A stretch of 14,829 nucleotides of DNA from an uncultured Prevotella sp. (GTDB taxonomy: Bacteria > Bacteroidota > Bacteroidia > Bacteroidales > Bacteroidaceae). The stretch is from contig CAKMOD010000138.1 of NCBI GenBank assembly GCA_927910885.1, positions 1-14,829 of the forward strand, given 5' to 3'. Both the position numbers and the translations under genes were made by a program. Below the pieces are notes generated by a model. That model did no database searches. It had not been told where the DNA came from and saw nothing but the letters and a program-made list of their open reading frames with translations. Shown piece by piece: positions 1 to 6,430 of this stretch. Each line of letters opens with the position of its first letter. Positions within the stretch are counted from its first letter, which is position 1.

Positions 1-112
1 GTTTTTGGCGTTATTTATAGATATTTTCTTTGAAGTTATGTAATAATTTTTTCAAACTCTTGTCTACAAGTTTTCGAAGTCTTAAAAATGAAAAGATTTT
101 CAATGAAAGAGG
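1..112. repeat. Dispersed repeat, copy A (partner at 14721-14829)
   Basis: This AT-rich stretch is closely similar to the last 109 bases of the window, in the same orientation. By eye the two agree at roughly 85% of positions with a few one- or two-base gaps. Shared blocks include TTATAGAT, TTTTCTTTGAA, TTATGTAAT, TTTTCGAAGTCTTA and TTTTCAATGAAAG. Both copies contain the inverted motif TGAAAA-NN-TTTTCA (89-102 here). The copy touches the window edge, so its full length is unknown. No reading frame is visible. It is probably an intergenic dispersed repeat of the genome; that is inference from two copies. Confidence 0.7.
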
Positions 113-171
113 ATGATAATAGGATAGAATGTTGACTGTCTTAGCCATATTTTTGTTTAATGAGCAACCTC

Positions 172-224
172 GGCTCTTACGTTAAAGCAATACGAAAAGC
201 GTCCACACATTTAACGGAAGAGCC
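172..224. repeat. 15-bp inverted repeat, possible terminator
   Basis: GGCTCTTACGTTAAA at 172-186 pairs with TTTAACGGAAGAGCC at 210-224 with one mismatch and a 23-base loop. T-rich sequence follows on the + strand, so it could end a transcript entering from the left. It also lies 60 bases past the stop of the minus-strand HAD gene and could stop that transcript. The long loop is atypical for an intrinsic terminator. Confidence 0.4.
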
Positions 225-284
225 TTATTTATCTATATGCTATAAGATATTGGTAAACTTCAACAAAATGCATAACTATATATG

Positions 285-1013
285 TTAGGAAAGCTTACTC
301 TCATCTATTAATCTTGCATTAGGAGTCAAGAAATTTGTAAGTTCAGCAAATCTGGATAATCTCAATAAATGTGGATGAATTTTATTAAGATAATCTCTTT
401 CTTCATCTCCCATATAATTTGGGATGTGAACAGCCCATCCTCCAATCTTTAGTACTGGAGCTATGTCCTCAGAATACGTATCTCCAACTGTGAGAAGCTG
501 TCCTGCCTTCACACCAAACTGTTTACAAAGACGCTTATAAGCATCAGCTGTCTTTTCCGATACGATAACAATATCATCAAAGTAGGGACGTAATCCCGAG
601 CGTTGAAACTTATTTTCCTGATCAAGCAATTCTCCCTTTGTGAACACAATCATTCGATATTTACCCGTGTCACGCAGTTTCGATAATGTTGTTTTAACAC
701 CGTCAAAAGGATGACCTGGTAGTCGTAGTAATTCCTTGCTTACCTCAAATATCTGTCCAATGTCATAGCCCTTTACTTTTCCGTGACTGATCTTGACCGC
801 ATTCTCTATTAGTGATAACATGAAAGCTTTACTTCCATAACCAAAAAGTGGTATGTTTGCCTTTTCAGTGGCGCGGAGAGCATGGGACACCTCATCTGCA
901 GAAGCATACGGGGCAAGAATCTCACAGTACACTTTTTCCACTGTATTAAAGTAGGTCTGACTACCCCACAGTGTATCGTCAGCATCAAATGCTATAAGTG
1001 AAATCTCCGTCAT
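285..1013 (-). CDS. HAD-superfamily hydrolase (predicted phosphatase)
   Basis: A 242-residue cytosolic haloacid dehalogenase-type hydrolase, expected to remove phosphate from a small metabolite through a phospho-aspartate intermediate. Motif I is DADDT with nucleophile Asp10 and acid/base Asp12. Motif II is Thr125 in VFTKGE. The motif III lysine is Lys154 or Lys160. Motif IV is GDTYSED with Asp178 and Asp183 as the Mg2+-binding acids. A helical cap occupies about residues 20-100, the C1-cap arrangement. There is no signal peptide. The ATG at 1013 places motif I ten residues in, the normal position. It is transcribed away from the sulfatase and apparently alone. The substrate cannot be read from the sequence. 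The fold is certain; the specific activity is not. Confidence 0.85.
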   Translation of the reverse strand: MTEISLIAFDADDTLWGSQTYFNTVEKVYCEILAPYASADEVSHALRATEKANIPLFGYGSKAFMLSLIENAVKISHGKVKGYDIGQIFEVSKELLRLPGHPFDGVKTTLSKLRDTGKYRMIVFTKGELLDQENKFQRSGLRPYFDDIVIVSEKTADAYKRLCKQFGVKAGQLLTVGDTYSEDIAPVLKIGGWAVHIPNYMGDEERDYLNKIHPHLLRLSRFAELTNFLTPNARLIDESKLS

Positions 1014-1153
1014 AAGCCTAAAAATTTAGATGTTATTGTTATCGTGAACATTCTCTTCTTTATTGAACCTTGTCCAATAAAGGCCGGTCGTAGACGGTAA
1101 ATAATAAACTTCCTTTCAAAAATAATAAATCCTCCTTTTCTTTCTTTTACCAG

Positions 1154-1184
1154 CAAAGATAGTCTTTTTTTTTGTTATCGCAAG
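1154..1184 (-). promoter_or_regulatory. Predicted promoter of the HAD gene
   Basis: On the minus strand, TATCTTTG (1161-1154) matches the Bacteroidetes -7 motif TAnnTTTG. CTTG at 1184-1181, one base off the -33 TTTG, lies 19 bases upstream, which is correct spacing. Transcription would start near 1147. Confidence 0.55.
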
Positions 1185-1361
1185 TTTTTTCTACAACATT
1201 TTTTACTCTTATAGATATTAATTTCACTTTTATTAATTATATGCAGATATAATATATTTATCGACAAAATAAAACTTTTTGTTAATAAGTGTAGTTTTAA
1301 TCTTGTTCATATTAACATTTTCAAAAGTATAATTAAAGGAATTATAGTAGTAATTTACACA

Positions 1362-1457
1362 ATGAAAAATTTGATTATCTCAAATATTTTTACTTTCTTT
1401 GTGGTCGCTTAAATCTTTGGGAATGCGAGTGCTGATGAATATTGTTTTCATTAAAGT
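1362..1457 (+). pseudogene. Possible remnant of a secreted-protein N-terminus
   Basis: From ATG 1362 the frame reads MKNLIISNIFTFFVVA, then TAA at 1410-1412, then IFGNASADEYCFH and a second stop. Read through the TAA, this looks like a signal peptide: a lysine, a hydrophobic core and an ASA-D cleavage site. It may be the decayed start of an exported protein, or chance in AT-rich DNA. Nothing downstream continues it before the sulfatase at 1507. Confidence 0.2.
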
Positions 1458-1506
1458 TACATCGAACACCCCCTAACAATTTACCTAATCGGAAACTAAG
1501 AATAAA

Positions 1507-3048
1507 ATGGAACAAAAACTCTTAACAGTAGCCTTATTATCATCTGCAATTGGAACTGGTCAGGAGGCTTTAGCACAGACACGTGGAACAGCCACAGATA
1601 AGCCAAATGTAATTATTATATTAGCTGATGATCTTGGCTATGGTGATTTAGAGTGTTATGGTGCTAAAAACGTTCAGACTCCTAATATTAATAGACTTGC
1701 ACAGTCAGGCATACGTTTTATGAATGGGCACGCTGTCGCTGCAACAAGTACACCATCTCGCTATTCACTTCTTACAGGTGAGTATGCTTGGCGTCGAGAA
1801 GGTACGGATGTGGCTGCAGGTAATGCAGGAATGATTATTAAACCTAATCAATTTACAATGGCAGATATGTTTAAAAGTCGTGGCTATGCAACCTGTGCGA
1901 TAGGAAAGTGGCATCTCGGATTAGGTGATAAAGGGGGTGAGCAAGACTGGAATGCACCCTTACCGGAGTCATTAGGTGACCTCGGATTTGATTATCATTA
2001 TATTATGGCTGCAACCGCTGACCGCGTTCCTTGTGTCTTTATAGAGAATGGTGCGGTTGCAAACTATGATCCAGCTCACCCAATAGAAGTGTCATACGTG
2101 AAAAACTTTGATGGAGAACCAACAGGGCGAAAGAATCCTGAACTTCTTTATAATATGCGTTCAAGCCATGGCCATGACATGTCTATCGTTAATGGAATTG
2201 GAAGAATTGGCTATATGAAGGGTGGTGGAAAGGCACTTTGGAAAGACGAGAATCTTGCTGATTCAATGCTTGCACATGCTGTCAAGTTCATTGAAAATCA
2301 TAAGAAGGAGCCTTTCTTTATGTATTTTGCAACCAACGATGTTCATGTTCCTCGCTTTCCTCACGAGCGTTTTCGTGGAAAGAATTCAATGGGAGTAAGA
2401 GGCGATGCTATTGTTCAGTTTGATTGGACCGTAGGTCAATTAATGAAGAAACTATGCGAACTAAAGATTGATGATAATACGCTTGTTATTCTTACCAGTG
2501 ATAATGGACCAGTTGTTGACGACGGATACCAAGATCGTGCAGAAGAATTACTTAATGGACATAGTCCTGCAGGACCATTCCGAGGTAATAAGTACAGTGC
2601 TTTTGAGGGTGGAACAGCTGTGCCTTTTGTTGTTTCATGGCCTCGTAAGATTAAGGGAGGAATGGTCTCTAAAGCACTTGTTAGTCAGATAGACCTTCTT
2701 TCTTCATTGGGCTCACTTGTCCGTGCTCGCTTCCCAAAGGGTAGTGCACCTGATAGTCGTGACTACCTTCAAACACTTCTTGGTACTGACACAAAAGGAC
2801 GCGACTATGTAATTGGACAATCTAATACGCATGTTCTTTCAGTTCTCACCTCTCAATATCGGTACATCGAGCCAAGCAATGGACCAAAGATGATTCAATG
2901 GGGACCAAAGATTGAAACAGGAAATCTTCCAGTTCCACAGCTTTATGACATGACTGTCAGCCCTTACGAAACAAACAATGTTGCTGCTGAACATGCAGAT
3001 GAGGTCTCACGTATGCAATCGATATTGAAGAGCGAGAGAAGTAAATAA
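1507..3048 (+). CDS. Sulfatase, serine-type, exported
   Basis: A 513-residue alkaline-phosphatase-superfamily sulfatase that hydrolyses sulfate esters, probably from host or dietary glycans. A signal peptide covers residues 1-23/24, ending ALA-Q. Metal-binding Asp41 and Asp42 sit in LADDLGYGD. The sulfatase signature is Ser81-T-P-S-R followed by YSLLTG; Ser81 is the predicted formylglycine precursor. A serine here means an anaerobic radical-SAM maturase (anSME) must convert it, and that gene is not in the window. Further active-site residues are Lys134 and His136 in GKWHLG, His280 in NDVHVP, Asp332 and Asn333 in SDNGP, and Lys362 in RGNK. Length is usual for the family. No susC/susD pair or other polysaccharide-utilisation gene is adjacent, so the substrate cannot be inferred. 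The start is set by the signal peptide. Confidence 0.93.
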   Translation: MEQKLLTVALLSSAIGTGQEALAQTRGTATDKPNVIIILADDLGYGDLECYGAKNVQTPNINRLAQSGIRFMNGHAVAATSTPSRYSLLTGEYAWRREGTDVAAGNAGMIIKPNQFTMADMFKSRGYATCAIGKWHLGLGDKGGEQDWNAPLPESLGDLGFDYHYIMAATADRVPCVFIENGAVANYDPAHPIEVSYVKNFDGEPTGRKNPELLYNMRSSHGHDMSIVNGIGRIGYMKGGGKALWKDENLADSMLAHAVKFIENHKKEPFFMYFATNDVHVPRFPHERFRGKNSMGVRGDAIVQFDWTVGQLMKKLCELKIDDNTLVILTSDNGPVVDDGYQDRAEELLNGHSPAGPFRGNKYSAFEGGTAVPFVVSWPRKIKGGMVSKALVSQIDLLSSLGSLVRARFPKGSAPDSRDYLQTLLGTDTKGRDYVIGQSNTHVLSVLTSQYRYIEPSNGPKMIQWGPKIETGNLPVPQLYDMTVSPYETNNVAAEHADEVSRMQSILKSERSK

Positions 3049-3070
3049 AAAGCTAATTATAGGATACTTT

Positions 3071-3125
3071 GTCCTTCCCTTAAAGTATGAATGACATATT
3101 TCATTGCATACTATTAAGGAAGGAC
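3071..3125 (+). terminator. Large hairpin after the sulfatase
   Basis: GTCCTTCC (3071-3078) pairs with GGAAGGAC (3118-3125). Pairing continues inward through TTAA/TTAA, AGTATG/CATACT and AATG/CATT with single-base bulges, giving about 22 bp closed by an 8-base loop. It starts 23 bases past the sulfatase stop. The following sequence is only moderately T-rich. It probably ends the sulfatase transcript and separates it from the next gene. Confidence 0.6.
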
Positions 3126-3172
3126 TTAGGGTGTTTACTCTTGTAGTATGCTTTATATAAGACAACGTAATT

Positions 3173-4000
3173 ATGGTAAAGAAGAATAGTCACACTTCAG
3201 CTTTATTTCATTATACCAGGAATCAAAATATTGTCATTAATATTTTGAGAGAAGGTTTGAAGTTCTCCTATTGTAGAGAGGAGTTCTCAGATGATTTATG
3301 TCTTGGTATTCCTATGATATGTTTTTGTGATATTCCAGTAGGTGCGAGTTTTGAGCATTCCTCAAAGTATGGACAATATGCAATAGGCTTGTCAAAAGAC
3401 AAGCTTTTAGAAAAATATAAAGAGGCATTAGGGCCGGTTAATTACGTTACTTCACTGTCTTCTGTGAAAGCTGCCTTTCAACTAAGAAATGCAGATGAAG
3501 TAAATAACAACAGAATAAAGTCTTCTATTACGACGGTCAATAATAAACTCTCAGAAGAACCGACAAATAATGCTTTGATGCATTTTCTTCAGGGTATTGA
3601 CTATCATCAGTCTTTTACTCAAGCAATAAGTTTAATGAAACCATATCAGTCTATTCATGATGGTAATAGTCAAATCAACTATGATGAATGTGAATGGCGA
3701 ATAGTTTTGCCTGAACATACTAAACTCAATGACAATGAACATTGTCAATGGTTTTGGTCAAAAGAAGAATATGATAGTTGGAGGGAGAAAAGAGACAACA
3801 AATTCATCAACGAAATGCCACTCCTTTTCACTGTAGATGATATTGAGTACATTATTGTCCCTACAAAAGAATTAATCCCCAACTTTATTAAACGATTGAT
3901 TGACTTAAAAGAAATTTGTGGTAATAAGATAGAGGACAAAGATAGATATTCTCTTGTTTCTAAGGTCATCAGTTTAGAACAAATTAAAAGAGACTTTTAG
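3173..4000 (+). CDS. AbiGi-like predicted abortive-infection protein
   Basis: A 275-residue soluble protein resembling the AbiGi family (Pfam 'putative abortive phage resistance protein AbiGi, antitoxin') and related to DUF2971-type proteins. Seen directly: an N-terminal LFHYT motif at residues 11-15 and a following ILREGL helix; IPMICFCDIP at 46-55; HSSKYGQYAIGL at 62-73; GPVNYV at 87-92; and a C-terminal YDECEWRIVLPE segment at 170-181 with Glu172-x-Glu174-Trp-Arg. The HYT motif and late ExEWR resemble the layout of ADP-ribosyltransferase-like folds such as DarT, but that is inference. No AbiGii-like toxin lies beside it. The upstream neighbour is closed by a hairpin and the downstream genes converge, so it is a single-gene unit. 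Family assignment is from remembered motifs; function in phage defence is unproven. Confidence 0.6.
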   Translation: MVKKNSHTSALFHYTRNQNIVINILREGLKFSYCREEFSDDLCLGIPMICFCDIPVGASFEHSSKYGQYAIGLSKDKLLEKYKEALGPVNYVTSLSSVKAAFQLRNADEVNNNRIKSSITTVNNKLSEEPTNNALMHFLQGIDYHQSFTQAISLMKPYQSIHDGNSQINYDECEWRIVLPEHTKLNDNEHCQWFWSKEEYDSWREKRDNKFINEMPLLFTVDDIEYIIVPTKELIPNFIKRLIDLKEICGNKIEDKDRYSLVSKVISLEQIKRDF

Positions 4001-4041
4001 GAATATCAATTTAGAATAAAGTACAGCTCAATAAAAGCATG

Positions 4042-4070
4042 AATCCCGGCTCCAAGAGGAGACCGGGATT
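4042..4070. terminator. Bidirectional terminator hairpin
   Basis: AATCCCGG plus CTCC pairs with GGAG plus CCGGGATT around an AAGA loop, with one bulged A, giving 12 bp. This is the strongest GC-rich stem in the area. It lies between the convergent AbiGi-like gene (stop at 4000) and rpmA (stop at 4109). A short T-run follows on the minus strand (TGCTTTTATT) and a T/G-rich stretch follows on the plus strand, so it can serve both. Confidence 0.75.
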
Positions 4071-4108
4071 ATGTTGTTTGTTTGGAATAGTTGTTTGTTT
4101 GTTTCGCT

Positions 4109-4399
4109 TTAAGCTTCTGGCTTTACAGTCTTAGCAGCGTAAACTTCCTCTGAAAGGACTGAAACAGTACTCTTGTTGTACTTGCCCTTGTGGAAGTAAA
4201 CAACACCGTCTGCAAGTGCATACAATGTGTCGTCCTTACCCTGTGCAACATTCTCGCCTGGGAAGTGCTTGTTACCGCGCTGGCGAACGATAATGTTACC
4301 TGCGATAATCTTCTGGCCACCCCAGATCTTAACACCTAAACGCTTTGAAGCTGATTCGCGACCGTTCTTAGAACTACCTACACCTTTTTTATGTGCCAT
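4109..4399 (-). CDS. rpmA: 50S ribosomal protein bL27
   Basis: The 96-residue large-subunit protein bL27, whose N-terminus reaches toward the peptidyl-transferase centre. It begins MAHKKGVGSSKNGRES and continues SKRLGVKIWGGQKIIAGNIIVRQRG, the family signature. It ends with a short acidic and lysine-containing tail, slightly longer than many bL27 proteins. There is no N-terminal extension needing cleavage, unlike Firmicutes bL27. It lies 16 bases downstream of rplU and is co-transcribed with it. An unusually strong ribosome binding site for this phylum, AAGGAGGA (4414-4407), precedes the ATG by seven bases. Confidence 0.97.
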   Translation of the reverse strand: MAHKKGVGSSKNGRESASKRLGVKIWGGQKIIAGNIIVRQRGNKHFPGENVAQGKDDTLYALADGVVYFHKGKYNKSTVSVLSEEVYAAKTVKPEA

Positions 4400-4415
4400 T
4401 CTTAAGTCCTCCTTG

Positions 4416-4733
4416 TTAAGCGTTAATTGATTTAATTTCTACCTGAGTGAAGTGTGAACGATGACCGTTCTTCTTTCTGTAGTCCTTACGACGTTTCATC
4501 TTGAAGACGATAACCTTGTCGCCCTTTACGAGAGGAGCTACTACCTCAGCTACTACCTTTGCGCCCTCAACAGTTGGTGCGCCTACTGTGACTGTTCCGT
4601 TGTTATCAACCAACAGAACCTTGTCAAACTCAACAGCCTTGCCTTCTTCCGCATCCTTGATGTGGTTTACGAAGAGCTTCTTGCCCTCCTCAGCCTTGAA
4701 CTGCTGACCGTTAATTTCTACAATTGCGTACAT
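4416..4733 (-). CDS. rplU: 50S ribosomal protein bL21
   Basis: A 105-residue large-subunit protein that binds 23S rRNA. The protein starts MYAIVEINGQQFKAEEGKKLFV, the classic bL21 N-terminus, and contains VGAPTVEGAKVVAEVV and the basic KMKRRKDYRKKNGHRSHFTQVEI rRNA-binding region near the C-terminus. The frame is open for 18 more codons to 4787, but that extension overlaps the predicted leader hairpins and does not match the family, so ATG 4733 is chosen. It is first gene of the rplU-rpmA operon. Confidence 0.97.
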   Translation of the reverse strand: MYAIVEINGQQFKAEEGKKLFVNHIKDAEEGKAVEFDKVLLVDNNGTVTVGAPTVEGAKVVAEVVAPLVKGDKVIVFKMKRRKDYRKKNGHRSHFTQVEIKSINA

Positions 4734-4736
4734 TTT

Positions 4737-4805
4737 TATATTGTAAACGGGTTTGTACCGTTGGGCGGCTGAGCATCTATCCAGCACTTGTTCTGAGCCC
4801 AGAAC
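4737..4805 (-). promoter_or_regulatory. Structured rplU leader, candidate autoregulatory RNA
   Basis: Between the predicted transcription start near 4813 and the rplU ATG, the minus-strand RNA can form a perfect 6-bp hairpin GTTCTG-GGCT-CAGAAC (4805-4790) and a second, AACGG/CCGTT with a 7-base loop, just before the start codon. GGGCTC of the first stem could alternatively pair with the AGCC/GCCC segment in between. Many bacteria control bL21 through a leader, so feedback regulation is plausible; this is inference. Confidence 0.45.
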
Positions 4806-4819
4806 GGCATAATCGGGTG

Positions 4820-4827
4820 CAAAGTTA
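4820..4827 (-). promoter_or_regulatory. Predicted promoter -7 element of rplU-rpmA
   Basis: TAACTTTG on the minus strand exactly fits TAnnTTTG and is followed by GC, as is common in Bacteroidetes promoters. The -33 region about 20 bases upstream reads TGTT, a weak match to TTTG. The location gives an 80-base leader before rplU. Confidence 0.6.
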
Positions 4828-5149
4828 CTAAAAATTAATGTTATGTAACATAATAATAGGTGATAATTCTTACTTAATTAACAATAATTAGAGCATTTAC
4901 CCCCTTTTATCTTCTATAAACACTGTTATAAGGGTAAGAAGATATTGTAAGTACTCAAATTATGTATATTAAAATAACTTATTATTTCTGTATTTGATAA
5001 TATAAATTGAAAGCACAAAATCTAATAACCTTCATAATATTAACGAAGGTCTAATAAGAGTATAACTAAACATATTAAGGCTATAATAAAGCTATTCTAA
5101 CTTTCTCTCTGGATGAAGATTACACAATTATTATAGCCTTAGTTTCAAA
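4828..5149. other. AT-rich intergenic region with inverted repeats
   Basis: No gene is visible upstream of rplU for about 320 bases. The region holds several stems: ATCTTC (4909-4914)/GAAGAT (4938-4943) enclosing TATAA/TTATA, ACCTTC (5028-5033)/GAAGGT (5045-5050), and the perfect 14-bp inverted repeat at 5076-5141. No T-tract follows any of them clearly. Confidence 0.5.
5076..5141. repeat. Perfect 14-bp inverted repeat after the small ORF
   Basis: TAAGGCTATAATAA (5076-5089) is the exact reverse complement of TTATTATAGCCTTA (5128-5141), with a 38-base spacer. It begins nine bases past the stop of the minus-strand small gene and may end its transcript, although the spacer is long for an intrinsic terminator. 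Confidence 0.55.
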
Positions 5150-5269
5150 CTATTTATAAGTTATATCAAGGGAGCATTCATCTAAATTATCAAGTTGACG
5201 CTCATCTTCTTGATAGATATTATCAAGATTAAACTCTTGCTCATTGTGCATTTTTGGTTTACGTTTCAT
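5150..5269 (-). CDS. Putative small protein, 39 residues
   Basis: A short frame beginning MKRKPKMHNEQEFNLDN and ending LDITYK: a basic N-terminus, then an acidic Asp/Glu/Asn/Gln-rich body with recurring LDN/LD motifs. No known family is recognised, and there is no signal peptide or membrane segment. Three lines support it. GGAGG at 5282-5278 sits exactly eight bases before ATG 5269, a strong ribosome binding site that is rare in this phylum. A TAnnTTTG promoter element lies upstream at 5360-5367. A perfect inverted repeat follows the stop. In-frame ATGs at 5275 and 5284 are alternative starts, but the spacing favours 5269. The gene is too short for composition to prove coding. Confidence 0.45.
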   Translation of the reverse strand: MKRKPKMHNEQEFNLDNIYQEDERQLDNLDECSLDITYK

Positions 5270-5284
5270 AGTCATGTCCTCCAT

Positions 5285-5345
5285 AGGGTAGCTCAGCCGC
5301 AGAACATACCTCTGATAGTAAGTGATTTAGGATGCGGCAATCCCT
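5285..5345 (-). promoter_or_regulatory. Structured leader of the small gene
   Basis: The leader RNA can form a long-range stem: GCCGCA (minus strand, 5338-5333) with TGCGGC (5301-5296), a perfect 6-bp GC-rich match over a 31-base loop. It is extended after a short internal loop by AGGG/CCCT (5342-5345 with 5285-5288). The stem ends three bases before the ribosome binding site, so it could control translation. Function is inference. Confidence 0.35.
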
Positions 5346-5359
5346 TATTATCTCGTTTA

Positions 5360-5367
5360 CAAATATA
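5360..5367 (-). promoter_or_regulatory. Predicted -7 element of the small gene
   Basis: TATATTTG on the minus strand matches TAnnTTTG. No -33 TTTG is found at 19-21 bases; GTTG lies 23 bases upstream (5394-5391). The predicted start would give a leader of about 85 bases before ATG 5269. Confidence 0.4.
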
Positions 5368-5517
5368 TAAATTATAATTGAGACTTTTGTCAACAAATAG
5401 GAAATCTTTTGTTTAATCTTTCTACCGTATTGGAAGATTAATGATAAAGAAGAATTTAATGCATGATAATTATAGATGAAATATTAAAACCTAAATAAGA
5501 AAACTATAAGTAGATTA

Positions 5518-5549
5518 TTTGCTCATTAAAATGGAATATCATAACTTTG
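5518..5549 (+). promoter_or_regulatory. Promoter of the Nudix gene
   Basis: TTTG (5518-5521), 20 bases, TAACTTTG (5542-5549): a perfect Bacteroidetes -33/-7 promoter and the best in the window. Transcription would start near 5556. It lies inside the upstream extension of the Nudix frame, so a start codon at 5519 cannot be used from this promoter. Confidence 0.75.
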
Positions 5550-5611
5550 TACTTGTAGAATCAATAGTTTATAGTCTTATGGATAAGGTAAAACAACGCA
5601 GTGATAATGAA

Positions 5612-6145
5612 ATGAAATGGAGTACACTCTCCACTGAACAGCTTATCAACCGACCTTGGTTGAAGGCTCGCCGTGACACTGTTCAATTGCCTAATGGAAA
5701 GGTCTATGACGAATATTACGTACTATCATATCCAACATGGATCAATGTTATTGCGGAAACAAAAGACGGAGAACTTATTTTGGAACGTCAGTACAGGCAT
5801 GGACTTGGTGTTGTATCGACAGAGATTTGCGCAGGAGTCGTAGAAGAAGGCGAGACACCTTTACAAGCTGCACAACGCGAATTAGAAGAAGAAACAGGCT
5901 ATACTGGTGGAGAATGGGAAGAGATTATGATTGTCTCAGCAAATCCAAGTACTATGGATAACCTTTGTCATTGCTTTTATGCTCGCAACGTAAAGAAAAC
6001 GAACAATCAAAAACTTGATGACACAGAAGACATTGAGGTATTCCTTCGTTCTAAGGAAGAAGTAAAAGAAATGTTACTACGTGGGGAGTTTATTCAGTCG
6101 ATGATGGTAGCTCCACTATGGAAATACTTTACCATCAAAGATTAA
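5612..6145 (+). CDS. Nudix hydrolase (ADP-ribose pyrophosphatase-like)
   Basis: A 177-residue Nudix enzyme that hydrolyses a nucleoside diphosphate linked to another group; ADP-ribose or a similar nucleotide sugar is likely from overall similarity. The Nudix box GX5EX7REUXEEXGU is complete at residues 75-97 (G75, E81, R89-E90, E93-E94, G96), supplying the Mg2+ ligands. An N-terminal beta domain with LPNGKVYDEYYVL precedes it, as in the ADP-ribose pyrophosphatase group. The frame is open from 5519, but the promoter at 5518-5549 excludes that start. ATG 5612 (MKWSTLS) gives the usual start for this family; ATG 5579 is a possible alternative. It is probably co-transcribed with the small gene 42 bases downstream. 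Confidence 0.88.
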   Translation: MKWSTLSTEQLINRPWLKARRDTVQLPNGKVYDEYYVLSYPTWINVIAETKDGELILERQYRHGLGVVSTEICAGVVEEGETPLQAAQRELEEETGYTGGEWEEIMIVSANPSTMDNLCHCFYARNVKKTNNQKLDDTEDIEVFLRSKEEVKEMLLRGEFIQSMMVAPLWKYFTIKD

Positions 6146-6187
6146 TTCAGGATAGTAGAAAATTATAGTCTCTTAAAATATAAGATA

Positions 6188-6430
6188 ATGATTACAAAAG
6201 ATAGTATCGAAGCTGCTTATTGTTTCTTTCATCAGAAATATCAAGTTTATGCTTTTTCAAATTGCGAACGACAGAAAGATGACATAGAGTATGCTATCAG
6301 TTCGTATGTAGAAGCGATGAATCAAGAACTCTATAAAAAACTTGCAGCAGGAAAAGAAGATTTCCTGCTGACACATTCAAGGTTTGCGGAAGACATGAAT
6401 GAGGCTATCGAGAAGCTTTCCTTGGAGTAA
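6188..6430 (+). CDS. Small hypothetical protein, 80 residues
   Basis: A small soluble, mainly helical protein starting MITKDSIEAAYCFFHQKYQVY and containing QKDDIEYAISSYVEAMNQELYKKL. There is no signal peptide, membrane segment or known catalytic motif. I recognise the pattern as a Bacteroidales conserved hypothetical but no function. It follows the Nudix gene by 42 bases on the same strand without an intervening terminator, suggesting an operon. Its last 26 bases overlap the end of the convergent DUF4230 gene. Confidence 0.75.
   Translation: MITKDSIEAAYCFFHQKYQVYAFSNCERQKDDIEYAISSYVEAMNQELYKKLAAGKEDFLLTHSRFAEDMNEAIEKLSLE

Larger units (their letters stand above)
1014..1506. other. Intergenic region between divergent genes
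   Basis: This 493-base AT-rich gap separates the minus-strand HAD gene from the plus-strand sulfatase. It holds a minus-strand promoter at 1154-1184. The resulting HAD leader of about 130 bases can form a hairpin with 8-bp arms CTTTATTG (1058-1065) and CAATAAAG (1075-1082). A possible signal-peptide remnant lies at 1362-1457. I found no convincing plus-strand promoter for the sulfatase; TAATCTTG at 1298-1305 is only a near match to the -7 consensus. Confidence 0.6.

Noticed and set aside
4227..4772. Plus-strand frames across rplU and rpmA, and a second minus-strand frame in rpmA
   Set aside because: They overlap clearly identified ribosomal protein genes.
4734..4787. 18-residue N-terminal extension of bL21
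   Set aside because: It does not match bL21, overlaps the predicted leader hairpins, and MYAIVEING is the usual N-terminus.
5285..5345. tRNA-like sequence: GGTAGCTCAG on the + strand resembles a tRNA D-arm
   Set aside because: No T-loop GGTTCNANTCC, no anticodon arm and no acceptor pairing follow; the GC-rich stem there is better explained as the leader of the minus-strand small gene.
5195..5377. 60-residue plus-strand frame
   Set aside because: It lies opposite the small minus-strand gene and its leader, has no ribosome binding site and reads as low-complexity hydrophobic translation of AT-rich DNA.
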